Origin: Bathymodiolus brooksi
Taxonomy: Eukaryota > Mollusca > Bivalvia > Mytilida > Modiolidae
Length of the DNA: 64,000 nucleotides
NCBI GenBank assembly: GCA_963680875.1
Contig: OY804585.1
Location: forward strand, 44,871,414 to 44,935,413
Direction: 5' to 3'
Part shown: positions 49,101 to 61,100 of the stretch, in pieces
How positions within the stretch are numbered: position 1 is the first letter of the stretch
Layout of the letters: every line of letters starts with the position of its first letter
Notes under the pieces: generated by a model
Told to the model about the DNA's origin: nothing
What the model saw: the letters and a program-made list of their open reading frames with translations, nothing else
The model's database searches: none
Position numbers and translations under genes: made by a program

Positions 49101-52100
49101 CGGTTCTCTGGTAAGTCGACTTTGCATTGAAGAGAAAGGTAGCTTTTTCGTATGAATTACTTGTAAGTCTATATCGTATGCAATCGTTATAGTAGGGGCC
49201 GTCGTGGTCGTGATCATATGGTAGTTGGATTTACAACTACCTATGCAATCAGTGCCTATCACCACTAACGTTGTGGGTTCGAATCCTGCTCAGACGAGGT
49301 GTACTCGATACAACATTATGTGATAAAGTTTGTCAGTGACTAACTTCAGGTCGGTGGTTTTCTCTCGGTACTCCGGTTTCCTCCACCGATAAAACTGATC
49401 ACCATGATATACCTGAAATATTGTTGAAAGTGGTGTCAAACAGCATAACCCTTACCCTAACCCTAGCCATATTTAATTGCATTAGGTCTAGTTCTATGAT
49501 AATAATCAATATAAAGTTTTCTTTCATTAGCAGATTTGGAACATTCAAAACTATAATGATACTCGTCTCCTAATTACCTTCCACAGCATAACTGACAGAA
49601 CCTGCTTTCTCTAATATTTGTTTTCAATCTTATTCCACCCAGCTTTATTATCGAAGACGGTACTGGAAACAAGCCAAAGCGCAAGAAGAGTTTGAAGATA
49701 CCAAATGGGTAGTCATAATCCGTAACTCAATAAGGACTGACAACAACACAAAGACCAAAAGAAAAAGGAAAAAAGGACAAACAACGATCTACAAAGCTTT
49801 ACACAAAAAACTAGAGATCGAGTAACACGAACCCACTAAAAACTGGGGGTGAACTTATGTGCTCTGGAAGGATAGGCAGTTCCTGCTTCACAGGTGGCAC
49901 CCTTTGTGTTACTCTGGTTACAAATCTAGTTATAAGTGTTGACGACAAGTGGAACATATCCGTAGTCATTTGTGCTATAGCATTTCTCAAGTAATGGAAG
50001 TATGCATTTAAGAAGACAAATTATAGATTGCAATATATACATACTGGTATTCAGTCAACTTCCTGTTTATATACAATATATTTACTCCATTGGTTTTTTT
50101 TGTGTGAATAAGTGTAGATAAATAAATATATAACGTCAACATTATTTGATATATTTGTGTCTCAATAGTTACTGTTATTATTTATAGTGGCTAGAGGAAA
50201 TCTCATCCCACAAATTAGCCAGGGATACTTAAAGAATACACTACAAATAAAATTAGCAGCTAAAGCATCGATTGAACCAACACGACTGACACGTGTCTAT
50301 GTAAGTTACCTGGGGTCTTAAAAACATAAGTTAACATGGATGTTAACACGTAACTCAGAACGTAAAGACACATAATAGGACAACACAAAAATCGACATAA
50401 ATGAGTCAACAAGAAAGTCACGTGTCTATATTAGTTACATTTGGTCTTAATAACATGTGTCAATAAGAATGACACGTTTCTACAAGCCATCTTAAAAGTC
50501 ACATATCTATTTTAGTTACATTTGGTCTTAATAACATGTGTCAACACGAATGACACGTATCTACAAGCCATCTTGAAAGTCATGTGTCTATGTTAGTTGA
50601 TGTACTTGTGGTTTGTAGTTTTCCCAAAACATACAGATTTAAAACTTTAACAAAACATAGACCTGTAACTGCATGTTTACGTCATGATACATGTTTTTCA
50701 CACATTTCATGGTCTATTTTGATTCATACTTTGTTGATTTGTGTTATTTCAAAGATGATTATTTTATCAATGGTATTTTTTAAACCTGTACAAACGATGA
50801 TAGAATAAAAACGTTGCTATCTTTTAAATGGGCACGAAGTGTTTGTGGAATAAACTTCATCGGGTACGCTCAAAGCTAAGAGAGTAGAAAGCCAAATAAA
50901 ACATTATATCATTCAGGAACTATTAATTTCAATAATAAATATGTGCTGCAATCCATGTCAATGTTATGAAAGTAATATTTCAATGCTTAAGGGGTTGGGA
51001 TTAGGGTTATGGTGTCTAACGCCACTTACAACAATTGTTCAGTTATATCGCGGCGGTCAGCTTTATCGAGTACACCTCGACTGAGCGGGATTCGAACTCA
51101 CAACATTAGTTGTGATAGGCACTGATTGCATAGGTAGATGTAAATCCAACTACCATGCGATCATGACCACGATGGCCCCTTACCAAAAGGGTAATCAGAA
51201 ACCGTGAATCGAAGAAGAGCAGACAATGTAATGTCCAAAAGATGAGAATTATTCCAGAAACGTGTCGTGCGCACTAAATTAGATATCTACGGTATTGTTG
51301 TTTTGTTTTTTTGTTTTTTTTATTGACCTTGGGTATTATGTTTTCCTTTGCTATAGACGGAATATTATGGTGGATCTGACTTTTATTTAACTGCCACTCT
51401 CCTAGACAAAGCATCAAAAGTTAATGCAAGATTGGCGACACCACCTCTTGAACAAAAAACAATGGATGCAGCTTATGATTTCATTCGAGGTTCTATAACA
51501 GGAGGTTGGACACAGAACATTACAACAACTACAAGTCAGGTATCACTTATATTATTATAACATTGTACCTAACATTAAAAACCGCATCAGTGGTGTAATG
51601 GTTAGCGTGCTCGCCTCAAGTGCGGTATATTGTGGGTGTTCGAACCCCGACCTGGTCAAGTCAAAAACTATGCAATTCTCATGTGTTGCTTCTCCGCTAG
51701 GCACACAGCAGTATGGAGAAAGAGCAAAGACTGCATGGTTGGCTTGGAATCAGGATAATGTGTCCGAGTTGGGCGACATGTCTATCCTCGGACTGTTGTT
51801 TCGGTGAGCTAACGCTAAAAACCCCAGCTTAAGCCTGTTGGTCGAGTACAAAGCGGACCACATCATCATTTCATTGAAAATTATCTTGTTCTCACCAAGA
51901 TATAGCATAACATTATAAACTGTTATCTAATATAACATAATTATTGCTACTCGGTTTATTAAACAGTGTATGTAATTTATTATTTTCCTGCTAGCTTTCT
52001 AAGCATGTTCATATTGGTTAATTATTCTAACAATCTAATGATAATTAGATGCTTGTTGTATCTTTTTGATTTTATTTCGGAGATAAGCTTACATCTAACA

Positions 52101-55100
52101 ACATCCAGATTGGGGGCATGTCAGAATTCATATCTTCAACCGACCAATCAGCGGCGAGCCTATACTTTTTAAATCCGAATACACGCCAAGATATAATGCC
52201 CGATTGGTCAACATACATGTATTTAATTATCTTACATATGATTGGACGGTTAAAAATGAATGAAAGGTTACCTGACATGACCCCAATCGAGATGTCATTA
52301 TAATATAGATGTTAGTGTATCACCAACGAAAAAATGTTTAAAAATGCAAACATTTAATTTTGTTCTACTCACTAGTACCATATACTCATTATTCTTTGTT
52401 GGATTTACAACTACCTATGCAATCAGCGCCTATGACCACTAACGTTATGAGTTCGAAACCCGATCAGGCGAGGCGCACTCGAAACAACATTATGTGCTAA
52501 AGATAATTTTTTACTTGCTAGTAATTCTGTCTCTGTAAGGTGTCGTATCAATTCTGTATGTAATTCGTTAGAATTAAACTGTATCCGTATAGTGACATTG
52601 ATTGATTGTTTGGTGTTTAACACCAACTTAAGCAGTATTTCATGCTATATCGGAACGTCCGTATAGTAACACATTTTCTGTTGGCTGATAATATATAGTG
52701 TGTTAATGCCATTTTAATTGATTTTTGTTCGATTTTCTATAGACTGTTTATTTTGTTGGAGTGAATATCATCCGACTTAACTACCGGACAGAACTGACAA
52801 CGATGGCGACTAAATCTACATCGACCCTCCCTTACTTAGCTCCTACCCTTCCTCATCAAGCAACCACAGGATTCCCTACACCTCCTATGCCCCCCACGAC
52901 AGTTAATAAAACCAATATCCCTACATCTAAACCTACCATTAGTAAGTCAACGCAGCGAACAACGAACAAGATGACGCCCCACACAACACAGAGAACAACA
53001 AACAAGATGACCCCCCACAAAACACAGAGAACAACGAACAAGATGACGCCCCACACAACACAGAGAACAACAAACAAGATGACCCCCCACGCAACACAGA
53101 GAACAACGAACAAGATGACGCCCCACACAACACAGAGAACAACGAACAAGATGACGCCCCACACAACACAGAGAACAACAAACAAGATGACCCCCCACGC
53201 AACACAGACAACAGCAAACAAGATGTCGCCCCTCACTAAAACCAAAACCAAAAAATGTAAGTCCATACACTGATAGACGGTAAGGCATTTCATTGGCGTA
53301 CCTAATAAATAAAGAAGAGAAATACTAATTGATGAATTATATAAATGCACCTAATATACATCTGTAGATAGGTATGCAGAATAAAAAGGAAAAAGTTATA
53401 GTCACTCTTATATAAATTGAATTCTAATGTAGTTGTTTAATATTCCTGGTTTGTGATTGGACAATGCTGTAATTTTCACGGTATCAATTCCACGGTTGAA
53501 TTAGCATGAGATATTTTTTTTAGAATTTTAGCGGCTTACGTCATCTTGTCAATAATGTAGCAATACACATTATTACATTAGAATGGAGATAACTGTATTG
53601 TATTTGAAAATTTCACGGTATCAATTGTCGATATAATGGTCCTACATGAAACTACTTTTTTCACGGACGAATGAATATTTCCACTCATCTGTCAGCTGAT
53701 TACAGCTTACGTCATCTTGTCAATAATGTGGCAATACACATCTATGCACATGATTATATTAGAATGGAGATAACTGTATTGTATTTGAAAATTTCATGGC
53801 ATCAATTGTCGATTTAATGGTCGCAAATATCCTTTTACTGGCTCCGCTAACGCGTCGCCAGTAAACTCAATTTGCGACCATCAAATCTCCAATTGATGCT
53901 GTGAAATTTTCAAATACAATACAGTTATCCCCTAATTAACATGCGATCCCTCTAACGTCAATCGTAACTATTCGGCCATATAATATATATAACCTCGTAG
54001 GTAGGTGGCAGATAAATAGAACTACTTTTCACATGTCAGTTACATGAAAGTTTGATAAAGTTATATTTTAATTTTTTTCCTATATTTCAATTATTTTCAT
54101 GGATAAAAGTTTTAATTAGTTTTCCATGATTAGATTTTATTTAGTTATGTCTTCTATATTGGATTTTCGTGGATTATATTTTTGTGCGGCTTATCTTCCG
54201 GCAAACAATTTAAGAAAATTTCTACTATATACTTACGAGGTTATTGGAAATGTAGCGAGAATGGCCGAGTAGTTATGATTGCCGCTAACGTTTGACAACA
54301 TTCTATATTATATACTCATATAAATATCTTGAATCTGATTTGATAAAACACTGTCACGTGATATTTATCCCGTGAGCCTCACGTGTTTCCAATTATAGTT
54401 ACTTCCCTTGATTCAACAGACAACAAACATGGCGTTCAGCGACAGGTTCGTCGCTGTAGGCGAAGAAGAAATTTTATATATTATATCGAATATTTTCGCA
54501 AAGCCGCAGGTATTCTATTACTGATGCAAAAATATTCGATATAATATACCAATTATCACCCTTGTTGGAGTGTGACCCGACGGTTTGTCTCCCCTCGAAA
54601 AGTTAGGTCACCCTCGGGCAATCTTACTTTTCTCTGGGAGACAAACCGTCGGGTCGCACTCCAACAAGGGTGATAATTGTATAGTATCGCAGCACATCAT
54701 GGGTTATATTCCAAAATACCAATCTACAACAAGACTAGAACTATTTAGATATATACCACCGTAACGACTTTATGATTGCGAGATGAATTCATGGTTTACA
54801 TGCGTGACACATTCCTAATGTCAGACGTTTGTGATTCAATGGATATAGAATTCAAACATCTAATGGAGTACAAATATCTCAGTTGATATGATATTCCATA
54901 GCTTGTGTTTCCTATCGGAATTTCCTTATTAGAAGGAAGCTGCTAACAATGAAGCTACATAGCCAATGGTTCCTAGTGATAAGGTTGAAACCGTCACATC
55001 GAATGTTTTACTGTCCGTAGCATATTTACCGTTAGGGATGGTCTGTGTCGAAATTGATCACCTGAGTTCATCCCCGGTTTTTGGTGGGGTCCGCGTTGCT

Positions 55101-58100
55101 CATCTTTTTAATTTTGTGTGTTGTCGTATTATGTGTCTTTGCATTCTGAGTTCCGTGTTGTGATGTCCGTTACGATTTCCACATAATAGCAAGTTCGGTT
55201 CGTCTTTACCTCCAGTTGTTTGTAGAAGGGCTTATGTCTTATTTACGTTATTTGTGTTTGTTTGCGTATAGTGGTGTCCAACACATATTGTGTTGTGTTT
55301 TTTGTTTTGTTTGTCATTGTGTTTTGTTTTGTGTACCCCATATTGCCAGTTTCTCTGGATTGTTCATTCTTGATTGCCCCTTCGTTATTCTCTAACAATT
55401 ATTGACCACGGATTTGTCCAGTTAATCGTAGTCAAATATCGTGCTTTCCTCGTTTCATGATTTCACAGGATTATTAACATGAGAAACACGACGGGTGACA
55501 CTAGTAGAGCCAGGAGATACTTGTTCTTCCACATCACTCGAGCACAGTCCGGTGTTATTGGAGTTCTTGTTGTTCGATCAATCTTATGTTTTATGGGTAA
55601 TGTTTTGTTGACCATTTTTGGTCTTTTCGACTTTTTTCTTTTAGCCATTGTATTGTCATTCCTTTTTGTTTTACTGTTTTTGATTGCCTTTTTAGCATCG
55701 TCACACTTGTTTTAACATGGAATTCATATATAAACATTTTTTTCTTTCTATTATTATAGTAACGACACCTCGACCGTGTGTTTGTCCAAAACAAACCTAC
55801 CCAACTATTACAAAAGCGATTCCGTTACCGACAGTAGAATGCCCTACTGCAATACAGACAACAACCAAACAAACACAAGCGCATACTACTTCTATTCAGC
55901 TTCAAGGGAATTGTGGTGCTCTTTTAAGAAAGTTACATAATGCAGAAAGTGAAAAGTCGTCCAGACTCAGTGGAGGTAAGGGCAAATATGTAAATAAAGT
56001 ATCAAATAATATGCGAGCGAAGCGAGCTCTTTATGGTTAAAAATGTGTACCTAGGATTTTCTTCACATGGCTTCACATACTGATGGATATATATTTTTTC
56101 TGCACATTGTAAACACGTTCTGTGTAACACACTTACACACTCTACTAGTGAAGATCTTCTTAACATAAAGCGCAAAGGTGATGCTAAATCTCGGACCCTC
56201 TCTCGTACATCCGATGTCACTGACATTTTGTTAGCTTGTTCTACTTATATTGATATTTTCAAATTTTATTAAATCTCTTCTGACATACTGAGAAAAAAAA
56301 ATTTCTGCGTGGAAGTTAACTTTTGAGATCTCGTAAGGAACAACGAGAGTTCGATTGAATGAGACTAGATTCGACCCTAAAAAAAGTCGTCCCCGATATA
56401 TCTCGGCCCAAAAAATCTCGACACTATTTTGATGCACTGGATGAGCGTGAAATTGGCGGATAATTTTCAGATTCGCGAGCATTCATGGCCGTGCCTGTTT
56501 CATATTATTTTCATAGAATATCAAATTTTATATTTAATAGACCTTTTGCACATTTCCGATTAGATTCTAAAATTATACATTCTTAGCCTTTTCTTACGGG
56601 TTATTTCCCTTACGACCGGCAAAATGATATCCGGTCTTAAGGACAACGGATTTGAGTATAACTTTCTAATAGTTTGTAGATATTTGAACTTTGTATAATT
56701 TTACAGCAATTACACCAAAAAAAAAAACAAGTTGTTACAGCATTAAAATTTTGAGCAGATTATTGGGAATGTTATTTTGGTTGAACTTTGAATGAAAGAA
56801 ATAACTCCTGTAAAACATATAATTTTAGAATCAAAGTTGGAAATGTGCAAATGGTCTAGGTGTTAAACCACTAATTAATTTCTTTAAGGTTTTCTACTAA
56901 ATTTGTGTTTTTTCGAGCCTACCTGGCCATTTTATCTTAAGTTTAACCTTTCCAAGACCATATATTTTCTGAAACGTACATTATTCCTCTATGTTCTGTC
57001 AAAATATCAGGGCATGTTTAAAATCTTGCAGTGAAATACCATGCTACGGAAAACGCCTACTCTAAAAATAGCTCGGTCATCCCCAAGAAATTCAGTATTC
57101 ATAGGTCATGCATCGAATCCTCCATAGAGGTATCAAAATACAACTAAGTCCATCAAATTTGGGCTAAAAAAATAATCCCTATATATTTAACTTCAAATAT
57201 CAATTTTAATTAGTCCATTCCATTCAGTAGTTTTCACAATACTACAAAGTGAAAGGAACTTTTTTCTTGAAAAGGGACTACTTTCGTATATGTTCTAAGC
57301 TCTGATTGGTGAATTAGTGGTTTGACACCTATATTGCTCTTTGATATATATCAATAGGAATGTTAATTGAAATGTGCAAATGGTATATTGCTCTTGAATA
57401 TATACCAATACCAATAGTAATGCTAATTAATGTTTATTTGATTAATTCTCATTTAATGTGTATTAAAATTTGAAAAATTTGTTTTTGTATTTTGGCAATA
57501 ACAAGCTCTTTATTTAACATACTACACTCACCAAGTAGCACTTTGTCTACTGAAAACATACTGCTCAGATGTCCAACAGAACATTTTCCTTTTGTTGCCA
57601 TTTCCAAGGCCCTACACCATTCAAATAAAACCTGTAACCTGTATAACAGCTTAAGAGTTACCAAATACCTCAAATATAGTCCTAATAGAAAGGTACAATT
57701 ATATCTGTGTCTGTTACTTATTGCAAACTCTTCAGACACTGAAACAAATTCTGGCCCTAGAACTCCTAGATGGCCATGCGGTACATGCCAAAAAGCAGTA
57801 ACAACAAACAATAAAGCTATATGTTGTGATAGCTGTAACACCTGGTATCACATAGACTGTCAAAATGTACACCCTCATATCTATGACTGTATGAATGCTA
57901 GTAACATCAGCTGGGAGTGCATACAATGTGGAATGCCCAACATTTCTACGCCAATTTTTAATAATTATTCGTTTGTGTCACCCAATCCATTTGACAACCT
58001 GAATAACTTGGGGAAAACCATTAACAATAACAATGATGTACATGTACCAAGTAAAAGCTTATTACCACCAACAAGCATGAAAAGAAATAATTCAACAAAT

Positions 58101-61100
58101 CCTACGAACCATCAAAAGAGAAATAAAATCACACGATGGCCATGTGGCACTTGCCAGAGGGCAGTAACATGGAAGCAAAAAGCACTTTGCTGTGACAGTT
58201 GTGATAATTGGTACCACATACACTGTCAGGGTATGACATCTCACAACTATGAATGTATGAATGCCAGTAACATAAACTGGGAATGTACCAACTGTGGAAT
58301 GCCAAACTTTTCCACCAGCTTATTTAATAATCAAACCGACATATCATTTAACACCACAAATAACTGGAGCTTGATGAATGAGACATCTCTTAATAATAGC
58401 TTAGGAGTTCCACAGGCATCTTCATCGCCTATGACTAAGGTTAAGCTAAATTCTAAACCACCAAAGAAAACTCCAAATAAAAATCGTAAACCAGTTAGAA
58501 TCTTGAACATTAATTTTCAATCAATCAAAAATAAGAAAGAAGACCTTAACCAAATTATTGACTCGGCTAAACCTGAAATAATCTTAGGAACAGAGACATG
58601 GTTAGATAATGATACATCATCATATGAGTTCTTTCCATCCGAATTATTCAATGTCTACAGGTCAGACAGGAAACCAAATAAAAACAACCAAAGTTATGGA
58701 GGAGTGCTTATTGCCATCAACAAAGAATTTATTAGTACTGAAGTAAGCGAACTCAAAACTGATTGCGAGATAGCTTGGTCTCAAATAAACATGTCTGGAA
58801 GCAAGAACATACTAATAGGTGCATACTATAGACCACCATCTGATAAGGGAACATCTCTACAGCAGCTTGAATTATCCCTCAGTAGAATAAATCATGCATC
58901 CAATACCAATATTATTTTAGGAGGATACTTTAATCTGGGTCACATCGACTGGTCTATACCACAAGTTATACCAGGTAAACCAGAAACAGAACTTAACATC
59001 AAACTCTTAGATATCATCTCCATCAATTAGTAAATGTTCCAACTAGAAAAGAGCGAACTCTTGATCTCGTTCTAGTAACCAATCCATCTATCATCAATAA
59101 AGTTCATACATTACCACCTCTTGGGCTTAGTGACCATGATGTTGTTTACATATAAGCAGACATATGGCTGCGTAAAGTACGTCAACAACCCAGAAACATC
59201 CTTAAGTATGACAAAGCAAACTGGGATAACATCAAGTCTGATTTAGAAGACACACTTAAAAAGATAATAAACATAAAAAATTATGCAAAAAAGCACTGTA
59301 AATGAAATGTGGAACTTATTTAAGAACAATCTTACAAAATCAATTAATAAAAACATCCCACATAAAATGCTAACATACAAACATCGACTACCATGGATCC
59401 ATAATAAACTAAGAAAGATGATTAATAAAAAGAACAAATTATACTTTAAAATGAAAAAGGACAAAAAATATAAAGAGAAATACAAACGGCTGAAACATCA
59501 GGTCCAGAAAGAACAAAGACATGCTTACAACACCTATATAGAAAAAATAATTCTAGACCTTCCAACAAATGATCCAGATCAAAGTTTTAATAATCAATCG
59601 AAACCAAAAAAACTCTTCTCAGAACTGACAACAGTGGAGTTGCTCCCTTGAAAAAAGAGGGACAACTAGTTGCTGACACTAAACAAAAGGCAAACATCTT
59701 AAACGAACAGTTTAAATCTGTATTTACCACTGAATCAATAGATAATATTCCTAACAAGGGTGTGAATCCACATCCAGTAATACCATCACTCATCATCACA
59801 ACACCTGGCATCCAAAAACTACTTAACAACATTAACCCGCATAAAGCCAGTGGCCCAGACAACATCAGCGGCAGAATACTAAAAGATCTTCAAAATTTTA
59901 CAGCCCCAATCTTAACCATTATTTTTCAAAAATCACTTCAGACTGTCTGCATACCATCTGACTGGAAGCATGCAAATGTTGCACCAGTATACAAAAAAGG
60001 TGAAAAATATAACGCAGTAAATTACAGACCAATCTCTCTCACTTGTATCAGTGGTAAAATTATGGAGCATGTCATTATAAAACACATACTTAGCCATCTG
60101 GAAAGCAACAGTTTATTATATGATCTCCAACACGGCTTCAGACATTCTAGATCCTGTGAAACTCAACTCCTGTCCTTTGTTCAAGAACTTGCCGCAAATT
60201 CAGATAAAAATATTCAAACTGATCTCATTATCATGGACTTTGCCAAAGCCTTTGACAAAGTTCCACATCAACGACTCCTATAAAAACTCAAATTTTATGG
60301 AATCAAGAATCAAACATTAAACTGGATCTCTGCTTTTTTATCAAACCGTACACAAACCGTGGTTCTGGATGGAGAGTCATCAGCTATTGCTCCGGTCACT
60401 TCTGGTGTCCCTCAGGGAACAGTTCTGGGTCCTGTTCTTTTTCTTGTATATATAAATGACTTACCAGAATATTTGAAATCCAGCCAACTCAAACTGTTCG
60501 CCAACGACAGCATCATCTACAAAACTATCAAATCCCAAAAAGATTGTGATAGTCTCCAAGAAGACATTGATGCTGCTGCAAGATGGGAAAGTGACTGGCT
60601 GATGACTTTCCACCCAGACAAATGCTCAGTCCTTACAATAACAAACAAGAAAAATCCTGTAAAACATAACTACTTGCTACACAATCATACTTTGGAATCA
60701 GTTTCTTCAGCAAAATATCTTGGAATCGCTCTTCAATCCGACTTAAAATGGACACAGCATGCTAACAATATAGTAGTCAATGCAAATAAAAGTCTTTGAT
60801 TTTTTAAAAGAAACCTTAAAACCTCCAACACAAATATAAAGTCGCAGGCATACCTATCTCTTGTCCGTCCAAAACTAGAGTATGCATGCTCAGTTTGGGA
60901 CCCTCACACTGCGGAACATTGCAATAAAATTGAGATGGTCCAACGACGGGCAGCTAGGCATGCCTGCACCCGATACCATAATACTAGCAGCGTCACAGAT
61001 ATGCTGCAAACTCTCACCTGGCCTACATTACAACAACGTCGACTCAAAACAAAACTTATTATGTTTTACAGGATTGTTCACCACATAGTTGCAGTTCCTA

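Noticed and set aside
49641..49710. Possible extra exon after TTCCACCCAG reading [17 protein letters not shown], ending TGG|GTAGTC.
   Set aside because: Exons 4 and 5 already join in phase across this position, and the right part overlaps dispersed repeat family X. It could be a remnant, but no support exists.
50584..50808. 74-codon plus-strand frame after the exon 5 repeat.
   Set aside because: It starts inside a tandem repeat, has no homology I recognise, and lies within an intron.
49193..51650. Functional tRNA genes, because of perfect B boxes at 49,276 and 51,637.
   Set aside because: No cloverleaf with matching acceptor stem was found, and each is followed by a SINE body shared with other copies.
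52856..53350. Minus-strand open frame over exon 7, a Val/Leu/Cys-rich repetitive protein.
   Set aside because: It is the antisense of the 36-bp coding repeat. The plus-strand frame is embedded in a phase-consistent exon chain.
60120..60320. Separate small protein overlapping the reverse transcriptase.
   Set aside because: It is a shadow frame of the LINE coding region.
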